Origin: Alisma plantago-aquatica
Lineage: Eukaryota > Streptophyta > Magnoliopsida > Alismatales > Alismataceae
DNA: 64,000 bases
Direction: 5' to 3'
Assembly: GCA_963693085.1 (NCBI GenBank)
Contig: OY856411.1
Location: 119,077,767 to 119,141,766 of the forward strand
Position numbers and translations under genes: made by a program. The notes under the pieces are model-generated. The model did no database searches. It saw only the letters and a program-made list of their open reading frames with translations, and was not told the DNA's origin. Positions 11,157-22,011 of this stretch are shown here, piece by piece. Positions within the stretch are counted from its first letter, which is position 1. Every line of letters begins with the position of its first letter.

Positions 11157-12919
11157 TGCTACACCCCCTGCATGGGAAGAAGTAGGAGAAGCCTTGTTGG
11201 TCCCCGAGACTTCCTGACTGGAGATCGCATCACGCTAGACACTATTTCTTGGATCGGGCGGACGATGAGGGTGGCCATGGCCTCGGCTGCCGCCAACAGT
11301 TCCCCCACGGCCGCCGCCTCGGGAGAACCCTAGGCGAGCGGACATGATGATCAAATATCACTTTATTATATTTTTCTGACTTATTAATATTTAGTTATGA
11401 ATTATGCAATTTATTATCTTATTTAGATTAATCCATTAAAAGCACCACTTTATAACATTATATTTAGGCAACAAAACCAATACCATTAGAAATCTTACAT
11501 TTTTCTAAATCCAACCAGTATTTATTTGTAATTTTTGAACAACCACAACAAAAGGTATGAATTTTTTAAAATCGACCAATCATAAATCACCAAAAAGACA
11601 AATAAGAAAATCTGTGAGAGAGGGAGAGAGTGGGACCGGGCCCGCTACTTGGCCCAATTGACATGTGCCAAGTCAGCGCCTGGGCCTACATGGCCGCTCA
11701 GTTGCGCCTGGTCAAAGTGAAAAAACAAAACAAAACAAAGGACCAAAAGGCCCTCGTGTGAAGCAGAGAAGAAAAGAGAAGAGAAGGCGGGGGGTAAAAT
11801 CATCATTGCACAAGGGGGAATCATCCTCTTCTCATGCTCGCACCATGGCGATGAGCAACAAGAAGCTACTAGCATGAGGTTTGGTTGAAGTGACAAATCT
11901 CAACAAAACTCAATGTGCAAGGTGTTAAAAGAAAGAGCACAAGAAACGAACTCATTGGTACCTGTAATTCGGCTGGAGGTGAAAAGAATAGAGAGAGAAA
12001 GAATCCACAAGGTCAGGGATTCACTTCGATCTTTGGTGACTCACAAGCAAGAAAAGGTCCAATTGGGTGGAGAGGAAGGTCGCACATGTCTCCAGGGAGC
12101 CGAGAGTGGAGGTATTTATAGGTGGGGGAAGGTGTACTAGGGTTTTTGAGTTTGAGGTGAGAGGATGGTTTAGGGAGAATTGGGGTTTTCTTATTTCTTC
12201 ACCAAAACAACAAAAATTTAGGATAATCTTGTATGGAATCACAATAGGAAGCCAGCCAATGGAACAAAAATCTCAAGAAACCATCGAGTATAGAGAGAGA
12301 TATCTGATTTTTAAATTTCACAAAACCAGGCTCTATTTCCCAATCCAACTAGAGCTGGAAGATGAGGTATCAGTCATCTGATCCCGTGGACATGCGTACA
12401 TGGTCGATCTGGACCTTTTGATCAGGAACAAAGTCCATGTGACACATATTCCTAATCCAATAAGTTTTCCTTTTAACACATTATCCATTATTTCTATTAT
12501 TTCTCTCATTAATAACCCAGTATCTCATTAACATGTTTTAAGCATTATTATTGATTCCTTTTTCTCTTCCTTGCACCATAAGGAAAAGGAATGATCTAGA
12601 ATGAATCTACTCTATCATTATGTCACATAAGTTTATTTATTTCATATTTTGTGGAACTATAAATCATTATTCTCGATTATTGACACCTTGTCTTTTATGC
12701 ACATTTCTTATGTACCTTTTATTGACTTTATGATTAATTTGAAGGTATTAGATAACATTAATTTAGATTCTACATTTTAATGTGATTAATTCATGCATTA
12801 ATATATTTAAGGTCACTAACGAGCATACTCATATCCTTATTTGGCTAAAACTCAAAGACTAAGGTTTCTAACTTCTTAACCATGGAATAAGATTCAGTTC
12901 TAGGTTTTGATATGTTACA

Positions 12920-14047
12920 GAGTCCATGTGGTGCCCCCTTTCTCAGCTGGTGGGCCCCCAGGATGAGGGCCCTCAAGTGACATTTTAGTAGTCGTGTCAT
13001 TCACCATCTTTCAGATCTCAGTGGAGTCCTGATCTTCCCCCTCCAGGTTAGTTGGCTCAACGACTATGTCTTTCCCTTTTCTCGACTTTAGGGGAAGTTT
13101 GGTACGTGCCTGCCTAGCTTTCTTCTTTCTTGGTTGCTAGGGGATGATGGTAGGTGCCATAAACTTTTCCGCCCTCTGTTCACGGCAATTACTTATGTCA
13201 TGGCCAAAGACCCTGCAAGTAGAACATATGTCCAGAAGGGCCTCATATTTGAAGTGAACCTCCCATTCATCACTATTTGGAGATCAACCATCACCTCGGG
13301 TGGCATCTTGTTCTCAGTCGATATGTCCATGCATAATCTCCCATAGCCAAGAGATGATCCATCTGACCTTCTGTTGATCACTATCAGTTCCCCTATGACA
13401 TGGGCTATGACTGCAATTGCCCTTGTTGTCCAATGTTTACCCACATTTGGGAGGGAGACCCAAACAAGAGCAGTGTTGAATGCAACCCGTCTAGTTTCTA
13501 CTTCTGGTGTCCATCTCCTCACAAGGACCAATTGGTCTTTGAAGAACCAAGGACCTTTGAGGAGTGCTCCTTTGATGTGGGCATCATTAGCAAACCTAGC
13601 AAGGAAGAGTCTGTCATCCAGAGAGAAGAGTTCCAGTTCTCCTTTGGGCCACCAACTTCAAATCATCCATCCTTTTAGGGGAATCAGTTGATACTTCTTG
13701 ATGAGTATTTGAATTATCACTGAGTGCTTATGGTAGTCCTCCATCTCCTCCATGATAGGATCATTAAATCTGGTCTATAACCTTTGGTCTCCTTCCTTGA
13801 GAAATGAGGCTTTAGGGTCTGCCACGAAAACACCTCAAATCCTCAGAGGAGGTCCCTCCACCAACCTAACCCATTCTGTAGCCACCATGACATCTGTCTC
13901 CGGGAGAACCAATCACCTTCTCCTCTATCTTCTCCCTTTACAATAGAAGCGGATGGGGATCCAATGCCCCCGCCCGCCATGGGTGGCATCCTGACCTAGA
14001 GAGGGATTAGAGCCCGATCCCTAATTCTAGAGAGAGGACCGTGACTT
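12920..14047 (-). pseudogene. LINE ORF1 relic with intact CCHC knuckle
   Basis: Minus-strand relic of a LINE ORF1 different from LINE-A. From about 13965 downward it reads MAGGGIG..., then a DUF4283 core (DDRLFLARFAND, KGPWFFKDQLVLVRRW, TALVWVSLPNVG) and a knuckle, CSTCRVFGHDISNC, near 13172-13215, with correct CX2CX4HX4C spacing. Several stops and at least two frameshifts break it. It is cut at 12920, exactly where the gypsy-1 5' LTR starts, so gypsy-1 probably inserted into this LINE. No ORF2 is found on the far side of gypsy-1. Confidence 0.75.
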
Positions 14048-14250
14048 GTATAAAGACCATTATGTGAATATTAGTTAACAACGGAAATATATGTAACATA
14101 AATCATGAATTTATTTACATATTGTCACATAATTCAATTATTATGTAATTGTGTTCTAATTTTATCCTTGTTTTGTCTATTATAGGAAACTGATCTCACA
14201 AGCTTTCTACTTATGGAATAGGGTAAGATTCTTGGTTTTGGTTTGTTACA
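14048..14250 (-). repeat. Gypsy-2 3' LTR stub
   Basis: About 200 bp matching the right end of the LTR at 18500-18699, ending in TTGTTACA like the gypsy-1 LTRs. The rest of this LTR has been replaced by the LINE ORF1 relic to its left. Confidence 0.65.
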
Positions 14251-15192
14251 ACACTCCACCCCTTAAAAGGATTTTTTCCTTGAAATCTAATCATCTATAT
14301 GTCAACCACCTATACTCCACCTTTTAAATGATTTTGCCCTAGAAATCTAATCATTCATATATTATCAACCACCTATACACCACTCCTTAACAGGATTAAC
14401 TCAACAAGCTGAGAACATCAAGGTTCTATGGTCACTTATTCATCTTTTAGTTGTTGATATTTTAGGGGTTTATATTTATTCCTAGGTCATGCATATAACT
14501 AGTGAGTGAAAACCACCTAGGGTTGAATTTCAGGTACTTGTGTTACTAACCCAGCAACCCTATGGTTTACATGAGATCTCAATAAGTCATAGGGTAGATA
14601 AGGGTATGTCAGCTAAACCCTTAACACAAGACATACTAACCTACTCTTCACTTCCACTCAAGACTAGGGTTTATAATTCCATTAAAACTAAACCTAGGGT
14701 TTCTATATCGAACTTCATACCTCTCTTCCTTGTGACTCAGTTTGAGAAAGCATCATTAAAATCTAGAATTAATTTCTTTTCTACATTTAATAGTATAATA
14801 GAAAATATTTTTTGACGATGAAATCTATTTGACATAAAACAAAAGATGGATCCAAAATCAATCATGAGAATCGAGTATCAAGGTATTCCATATATCATAT
14901 TCTTATTAACTACTTTCTCATCCTTAAACCAAAAAGCACCCTAAAGTTAAAACCCAAAACGTTTAGAAGATACATTACAACATCTTGCGTATGATCTTAA
15001 GGGTCCCTTACGCTCAGGTTCACTCACAATATTCTTTTGTGTGCATCATATGATTTCAAACCACCTCCTAAATAACTTAGGTAAGTTTTAAGGTTAACAT
15101 ATCACTGAGAGGGTAACTATGTAAGGTAAGGGTTCTAATTAAGAAGAGAAATTGGAATAGTTAGAAATCTGTACAATATGGGATCTGATACA
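14251..15192 (-). other. Gypsy-2 interior with ~62-bp tandem repeats, no genes
   Basis: The polypurine tract belongs to a degenerate repeat of about 62 bp (ACTCCACCCCTTAAAAGG, then GAAATCTAATCATC, then ATCAACCACCTA) present two and a half times at 14251-14395. The remaining 0.8 kb is non-coding; a 91-codon frame at 14540-14815 has no recognisable domain. Confidence 0.6.
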
Positions 15193-18100
15193 ATCTAGGA
15201 GTTAGACCCAAGAGGGTATCCACTCCATAATTAAAGCAAGGAATGAATCCATCTATTCCAAACACACACAAAAGATAAATCAGATTAGACGCATTTTTTT
15301 TCTTCATTTCTCAAATTATGATATACAAGAACAACCAGAGTGTAGCAAACAAATATCATTTCATGACTATTTTCAATTTTACAATAGTACATCATCATCT
15401 CCCTTATGGGTTTTATATGAAAGTACAACATCATTAGGATCTAATAGAGGAATATCCAACTATCGCAATTATATCTCCCATGAAGAGTCTTGTCCTTAAC
15501 CTAGGTCCATGTATGCTTGTAATGTCCTCCATGTTCTACACCTACGGTTAAGAAACCTTTGGGTGAGTTTAAAAACAACACCCAAGAGGAGGAAATAAAA
15601 GGGAAAGGATGTCAGTGAAAACTAAGTATGTGCAGTAAATAACAACTAGGTGCTACACTAGAAAGTTCAAAAGACACGATCATCAAAATAAGGGATGATC
15701 AAGAGAATTAAGTTTCAAGAGAAATATCAAGTCAAGAGATGAGGCATGTCTAATTAAAAAATATCAAGTAGGGAGTCTGGCCTTTAAAAAAATTATTAAC
15801 AATATCAAACATAAATTGTGAATGTAACAAACAAAGACTAAAATTATTTCAAGTAGGGTTGAGACACCATAGGATCTCAGCCTAAAATAAATAAATGACA
15901 GATGGAGTTAACACACCCTGGGTGGATATAGTACATTGTTGATGGAGATAGCACACCCCTATGTATATGGTTACACATGTACCACTACAACAAATAAATA
16001 CAGTCTAAGCATGCACATAAATAGGGAAAGATAAGTATAGTTTAGTCCATGTGAAATAACATGATGCGAGCATCCAATATATATCATGTGGAGTCATAGG
16101 ACACATACTCATTATCCAAGAAATAAAGAATTTCATAATGATGAAAAAGAGAGTAGCAACTCATGCCTCTTATGGGACATAATATTTGGCCCAAATAGCA
16201 GTGCCTGGATAATAGAAAAGATGCACATACACCAAGTAGAGTTTATATGTGTCCAAGGTCGAGGCCCTGATTCCATCTTAGTCCACAAGAAAACTATTAA
16301 AGGCATATATGAATTTAGTTTTAGGATTGCATTAATTGTATAAACCCTAAAAATATCGCATTTTTATTATTAGTGAATCAGGTTTCCAAAACCACACCAT
16401 GTTGTAGATTATAGTTTTCTAAGTTTGTAACATATATATTTTTATCTTTACGACTTATAGATTATTAATTATGAATTTTAGAAAAATATTACGAATTAAG
16501 AATCTCCATAAAAATCAAGTATATGTAATATTATATTTAGGGAATGAAACTGATACCATTAGATAGAGAATGAAACATTGATTCCAAAACACATTTCATT
16601 TTATTTTCAGGTAAATAAATTGTTAATTGTAAATTTTAAGTTCAAACCAATCAAAAACTTAGAAAAAGCCATGTGTATAACTGCTTTATCCACTAAAAGA
16701 GGCAGCCCCACTGACCTGGCCCTATAGATCCTAGCCACATGGCCTGGGCCCAAAGTTGCACAACCAGATTTATAACAACAGATGAAAAGATGTAAAGCCC
16801 TAAATGGCAAGACAAAATCTAATGAAGGAAAGGACAAGAGAGTAATCAGACAACCACTCATCTTGTCTTCCCTGATGGAACACCCACGAGAAGATTAGAT
16901 CCCACTAGACTCCAAGGCACAAAACAACTTGATCTTCAAGGCAAATTAAAGCTTCTGGAGAAAAAATAGAACTCTCTGAGATCTATTGATCTCTTCGATC
17001 CTAGAGGGTGCTCACAAGGTGGAACTACCCTCCCCCAAGGTTATCTAACATGACAGGCTTAGGAGAGAGTCCCAAATGAAGCATAGGAACCACCCATGAA
17101 CATAGGATGGGAATCTAAAGATAGAAACGCATACTCGCACAAATGGACAACCAAGCGTGGTGTAAAAAATAGGGTTCAGGCATGTGGCACCTATCGGTTA
17201 GACGACCACGGTCAGGAACCTAGCGTAGACCAATGTGGATGAAGATATTGGGGTACATAATGCAAGGAGAGGTTTAGGGGTGTACTTATGGTGAAGTTAA
17301 TTTGTTGGAGGTGGATAGAGTTATTGGACATAGCTGCGGTGACCGGTGACGTAATATCTACTTTGTGACACTACCCTAGGGAATCTTAGTGTTAGTTGAG
17401 GATGGAGGAGCTTATGGTAAGGCTCTCTGAGGCTTCATGCTAGATATTAATACATATGGATTGGTATAATATGATCCAGTGGTCACCACCTTTGAGGTGA
17501 TATTTTCCCTAATTTGTCTTTTCCATATCTGTAGGAGTTGGATTGGACTTAGGTATCATTAGATGTGGAAAAGAGTCACAAACACATGTAATGAATCATT
17601 GAAAAACACTAAGAGATGGGAAATGAATCCAAGAAATTAAATTTGGGAATAAATTGTCTTCGTGCTAGCAAGGAGGAGAAAATGAGCAGAGTTAGGAAAG
17701 AAAACAAGGACCACTCAATGAAAATTCGACGTTTATACATGATCTAGATTTGGCAAGTGTGTGTGACACAATAGAAAATGTGCATGAGAAAATCTTATTA
17801 TGAGAAACTTTAGGACCATATATATAGTGAGCATTAAGATTCTTTCCTAATTAATTTCAGGGCCCAAGCAAAGATTAAACCATACCAAGTTTGGTTCCCA
17901 GACCAATTAGGACATGAAGATTTTTAGTTTTGGAATTAGCTTTTCCTTTTGGAAATGTTTACTATCTTATTTAATATTTTAGTCTTTAAGTTATATTCTC
18001 TCTCCTAAACTAAACTAGGATAGATAAGTTTGTTCAATTAATGTAAATTACACATTGAATAATTTTGATGTTTAGAATCCCAATTTGGGATCTATTTCCA

Positions 18101-18699
18101 CTTCTAATGGCACTCAAAAATTCATTTAATATTTTTGGTCCTTTCTCACATGTTATTTTCTAAATGAATTTGGTATAATTACTAATGATAAAAAAATGTG
18201 AAACATGGCACCCAAGCTAACTGGGAACCAAGGAACACAATTTTACTATTATATTTGGGTTCTAAAATTTTGATTTGTGAGTTATGCCACCATTATGGTT
18301 TTAAACAATTTATCTTGATAATCTTGAATTAGAGTCCCATTAATATTACATTATTACAAAAAGAGTTATATTTTATTGTTATTGACAAAAATCCAATGTT
18401 TACTCATTTAACATATTTAGTCCATTGATTCCACTTCAATTTAGATGGTCATACATGAAAATTCCAAGTGTATTCTAGTAAAAATTTGGATACATTATTC
18501 CACTTATTTAACCGTTATGTGAATTAACAAAGGAAATATATGTAACACATCTCATGAATTTATTTACATGTTGGCACATAATTTAGTTAATATGTAATTG
18601 TGTTTTAGTTTTATCCTTGTTTTATCAAATCTAGGAAATATATCTCACAAGCTTTATAATTATGGAATAGGGTAAGATTATAGGTTTTGGTTCATTACA
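15193..18699 (-). repeat. Gypsy-2 5' LTR
   Basis: About 3.5 kb of AT-rich non-coding DNA between the degenerate primer site and the terminal TGTAATGAACC (minus orientation). The segment from 16330 (AAACCCTAAAAATATCGC onward) lines up with 3210 onward in gypsy-1 at much lower identity than the gypsy-1 LTRs show to each other. The exact inner edge is uncertain by a few bases. Confidence 0.62.
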
Positions 18700-19439
18700 C
18701 CCCCTATAAAACCTAACTCTCCACTCTAAAAACCTAAAGAAACAACATATATCTAGTGCCTTCCCACTGTGGATTCGACCCGAACTTGCCACATTCCCAT
18801 ACTACATCCCGAGACTGTGTTTTTACAGATCAGTTTATATATATGTTTTACTAGGGCATATTTGCTAGCCCAAGTGAGATGACACATAAAGATTTTTGGC
18901 CTCATTGCCAAGGATTGGTATTTTTGGTCTATGTAGTTTTCTTTCTACTACATTCAATTTCCCCAACCATTTCTATTTTTTATTCTTTGTTCCAATTTTG
19001 CATGTGAGATATCTAACTTGTATTCTTTTGATTGATTGTGTAATGTGCAGGTGATAATGCACGTTCAATCTCCAATCTCTATCCTTGGAGTCCTTCTTTT
19101 AGGATCCTGAGATAAGTAGAAAGAGTCAAAGAAACTGTCACAACAACTAAGAGAGAAGAACAAGAACTAACAATAATTCTAGACCACTAACTCATGAGAT
19201 CATGATGAAGATCATCATGTAGGGCAACCTATTCCACCTCCTATTTTTCATGATGAGAAACTACACTTCACCAATTTTTACAAGTGTGGACAAAATGCCT
19301 GGACAAGCATCCTCCATCCCACCAACTCTGTTAGGATTACTTCCTACTTCTAATTGGTTGCAAGATGATAATACCTATAAGCATAGTAATGATTTCTTAT
19401 AGACATGATCTACTTTCTACATCTAGCTGCCACTAATGA

Positions 19440-20450
19440 TTCTTTCTTCCTTATATTATCTTCATTTTCTCATAAGACAAGGCTAATGAGTGGTATTGCT
19501 ATAAAATTCAAATTATGATTTGGAAGAAATCAAGAATGAGTTTCTAACGAAGTTCTATCCAATTGTCAATATTAACCAAATGAGGAGGAACATCAGTTTT
19601 TTCATCCAAAAGGACCATGAGAATTCCATGAGACTTGGGAAAGATTTCAAAAGTTGGTCTGATATTACACCCATCACGAGATTCCTTGATGATATCGTGC
19701 ACAATCATTCTCCTCCGAGTTGTCTCAAATGGGTCATACGGTAGTGTACTCATCTTGTAGAGATACTTTTATTGCCAAACCCGCAGAAGAATCGTGACAA
19801 CTTTTTTTAGCATTCGGTGGAAAATTTTAGGCTTAGAGCTTCTAGTATAGCCAATGATTATGATATAAATATTGGTGTTTCTCCATCTACTCCAGCCCCT
19901 ACCACTTCAAGTGATGCTATTCCAAACATGAAGAAAAATCAAATTGATATGATGAACCTTATGAACAATCTAGTGGGAGTTGCTTCTAGAAATGTTTTGC
20001 AATCTATTGAGTCTTTGGATGAAGAGGTAAAACATCTTCAGTCTTTTGGAAGTGGAGGAATAATCCCAACTTTTCTTCGAGATAAAAAGGGGATGACTTA
20101 GTAGGGCATCTAAGACAACATCACCAACAACACAAGTATAATTCAAAATTTGAAGAAGTGATTGGAAGGTTGAGAAGTCAAGATGAAGTCAATAAGGATG
20201 TGTCCTCTCAAGGGAAAAATATTAATACGCTTGAGAAAAGGCTACATCAGTTTCCCTTGTCACTTCCACGTCAGGATTCATCCTTCCCAAACTATGGTGG
20301 ATGAAACAATTCTAGTGGTCAAAAGGGTATTACCCCAAAACCTATTGCCCACCAAAAATGCGAGTACAACCTTTAAAAAAATACCAAGGAACTCCTAACC
20401 CTTGAGCATTTACACCCCACAACCACCATAAAACTACCAATTCTCTTCAA
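19440..20450 (+). pseudogene. gag: Tat/Athila-like gag, frameshifted
   Basis: Near 19483 the protein reads DKANEWYCYKIQ, then after a frameshift EEIKNEFLTKFYPIVNI and NQMRRNISFFIQKDHENS at 19520-19640. This is the retrotransposon-gag pattern (KAxEW...F-xx-FFP...I..F.Q...ES) of Tat/Athila elements. A second open stretch at 19817-20101 (MMNLMNNLVG, SIESLDEEVKHLQ) and a third to 20300 (NTLEKRLHQFPLSLP) match the acidic, coiled C-terminal half. Stops and shifts make it non-functional. It belonged to the element whose primer site is at 18895. Confidence 0.75.
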
Positions 20451-20636
20451 CACTAAAAAAACTACCTCATTAACTCCAACAACCCCCTCTGCTTCAACAT
20501 GGCCTACATTCCTTTATCCGTCCCCACCTCAACAACAACACTAAAGGCCATGTCCCCCTTCTCCTCCATAGAAACAAAAAGTGCTCCTTCTCATGAGCAA
20601 TTTATAGTTGATATTGAATTGAATGAGAAACACTAT

Positions 20637-21543
20637 TGCGATAGTTGCCACCAAAATAACTCCCGTTGCCACACAGAATAGAAGGTGACGACCGCGGTTG
20701 CAAATACTGCTCAGGAAAGCATAACTCCTACATCAGCTTGTAAGAGGAAAGTTCGATGAAGCCGATCAACAGCGACGTGGTGTCCACAAAGTCAGTGTCG
20801 CTTGCAGAGGTGGCTTCGATTCTATCTGCATTCATCTAAAAAAGGACCGACGCCACAAGGGAGGTGTCGGCCTACCTCGCCCGCACCTGCACTGCCTTTG
20901 ACGAGCTCGTGGAGTATCATCAGCATGTTGAGAAGCCGAGTGGGCAAGACGAGACGGCCATGCATCTGTCACGCTCTGTAAGCAGAGATTACACGGAGGT
21001 CAAGCATGAAAGTGAACAAACGAATGATCATAAGAAGAAAAAGACGAAACAACGAGAGCATGAAGTTGAATTGGAAACGCGCGCGGGAGCTGCTCGATCG
21101 AACTTTAATGCTATGCAATTGACGAATGGAGCATATGACGATGATAAGACTAAAGATCCTGGAAGCAGGGATCATAAGAAGAAAAAGAGGAAGAAAGACC
21201 GCCTGGAAGAAGGGGGTCTGAGCAAAGCGGGTGAGTTTGAACACCCTTTGAAGAAGAAAAAGGCAAAGGGAATAGTTATTGAATATGAAGTTGAGGTAGA
21301 AAGAAATTCGTAATACGACTAGAAGAGGAACCTTGTACGAGGGAGAGGTTCATGTCTGAATGAAAAAGATGTTATTTGTTTTGTGCTCAGATCTCTAGGT
21401 GTCAGGTCTATTGAGTTCTTTTTGTTGAATAGGGAGTTCCACTTTGATATTATGTTATACACCTCTATTGGGGGTCACTAACTTATGCCAACAGTTGGCT
21501 TTGTTAAAATAAAAAGAAGAAATGAAATCATTTTGTAAAAAAA
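20637..21543 (+). pseudogene. Processed pseudogene of a lysine-rich host protein
   Basis: An intronless copy flanked by a 15-bp direct repeat, AATGAGAAACACTAT (20622-20636 and 21544-21558), and ending in an A run at about 21537-21545, the marks of LINE-driven mRNA retroposition. The reading frame from ATG 20756 to the stop at 21311-21313 is 185 codons with one internal TAA (20837-20839). The N-terminal half is a helical, Ala/Val-rich segment; the C-terminal half has three KKKK-type basic clusters like nuclear localisation or RNA-binding tails. About 230 bp of 3'-UTR-like sequence precedes the A run. I do not recognise the parent gene. The much higher GC than the surrounding gag fits a host exon source. 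Confidence 0.85.
20756..21313 (+). pseudogene. Coding region of the processed pseudogene
   Basis: Starts MKPINSDVV, stops once at codon 28 and otherwise stays open. The open stretch after the internal stop begins at a second ATG (20864) and encodes 149 residues with DHKKKKTKQREHEVE and HPLKKKKAKG. If translated, the 149-residue form would lack the first 36 residues. No other lesion is seen, so the copy is young or the internal stop is recent. Confidence 0.75.
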
Positions 21544-21558
21544 AATGAGAAACACTAT

Positions 21559-22011
21559 CAAATTAATCAACCAAAAAAATATACTGGGAGAAATTGAACA
21601 ATAAATTCTTGAGTCTAACTACTTAATAATTTAATTTCTTTATTAATTCCCTGGACCTACATGGGGTGTACCACAACATGTGAAACCATCACAACAAGCT
21701 AAGATCTCATTGAATATATTCTATGTATGCTAACTAGACACTCGTTCTACAATGTGACTCACCACATATGGCCCTGATGACTATATCAGTTGGTTGGATA
21801 ACATTGGACTCCTCTGACCTGGGTACTTAAGAAGAGAGTCAAAGCACTCTATCTTAAGCTACCTACATCACTGGTTCCACAAGGGATGAGTCACTGAGTA
21901 TTAAACTATGTACCACTAAGATCTCAATTTATTGTTGGATACTCACCTACAAATGTATCAAAAACTTGGAACCACCATGGTCTTTGGGTAATTGTTGGAT
22001 ACTTAACTAGA
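21559..22011. other. Non-coding remainder of gypsy element and flank
   Basis: Right of the duplication, the gag-like reading resumes briefly (QINQPKKYTG) and then decays. A short word, ATTGTTGGATACT, occurs at about 21933 and 21991. Nothing else is recognised. Confidence 0.35.

Larger units (their letters stand above)
7674..11361 (-). mobile_element. LINE-A: L1-type LINE lacking reverse transcriptase
   Basis: A 16-bp target duplication, TTTATTATATTTTTCT, lies at 7658-7673 and 11362-11377. The poly-A tail appears as a T run at 7674-7680 next to the left copy, so the element is on the minus strand. It carries ORF1 (zinc knuckle), an AP-type endonuclease, a zf-RVT motif and RNase H in the order of plant L1 elements. 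It measures only 3.7 kb because the RT domain between endonuclease and zf-RVT is deleted. The 5' end is GC-rich and begins with an ATG-initiated Gly/Arg-rich leader frame at about 11346, so the element seems complete at its 5' end. Confidence 0.9.
2243..12919 (-). mobile_element. Gypsy-1: gag-only Ty3/gypsy element with giant LTRs, minus strand
   Basis: Two long direct copies flank a short interior. Copy A (2243-4839) and copy B (6291-7673 plus 11362-12919) align over their whole shared length with about one difference per 10-15 bases by eye. In minus orientation the LTRs start TGTAACATA and the 5' LTR ends ACAGCA, directly followed by a tRNA-Met-type primer site at 6279-6290. A purine-rich tract lies against the 3' LTR at 4840-4860. 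The 1.45-kb interior (4840-6290) has only a damaged gag; protease, RT, RNase H and integrase are absent. The 3' LTR lacks the last ~330 bp, so the outer left end and the target duplication are lost. LINE-A sits inside the 5' LTR. Confidence 0.85.
6291..12919 (-). repeat. Gypsy-1 5' LTR, split by LINE-A
   Basis: LTR sequence occupies 6291-7673 and resumes at 11362-12919; removal of the insert and one target copy leaves about 2.9 kb. Its left part matches 2243-3310 and its right part matches 3300-4839 of the other LTR. The right edge reads TGTAACATATCAAAACC in minus orientation. No coding content of its own. Confidence 0.83.
14048..18699 (-). mobile_element. Gypsy-2: related non-coding LTR element, minus strand
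   Basis: The segments 14048-14250 and about 18500-18699 match (shared features include GGAAATATATGTAAC, ATCCTTGTTTT and TATGGAATAGGGTAAGAT), giving the start of both LTRs. A polypurine tract sits at 14251-14272 and a degenerate tRNA-Met primer site, TTGTATCAGATC, at about 15182-15193. The 5' LTR would span about 15193-18699. Parts of it (16260-16680) align with the gypsy-1 LTR (3180-3540), so the two elements are cousins. The interior (14251-15192) holds no gag or pol. The 3' LTR survives only as a 0.2-kb stub. Confidence 0.7.
18700..21700 (+). mobile_element. Tat/Athila-like Ty3/gypsy 5' region (leader and gag relic)
   Basis: At 18757-18790 the sequence GTGCCTTCCCACTGTGGATTCGACCC resembles the U5 end usual for plant Tat/Athila elements. 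It is followed at 18895-18919 by TTTGGCCTCATTGCCAAGG, a decayed form of the conserved TTTGGCGCCGTTGCCGGGG junction and primer site. Gag follows downstream. No pol is found before similarity fades near 21700. The LTR upstream is not resolved from gypsy-2. A processed pseudogene interrupts it at 20637-21543. Confidence 0.65.

Noticed and set aside
20864..21313. 149-codon lysine-rich frame as an intact host gene
   Set aside because: Target duplication, A tail and an in-frame upstream continuation with a premature stop identify a processed pseudogene.
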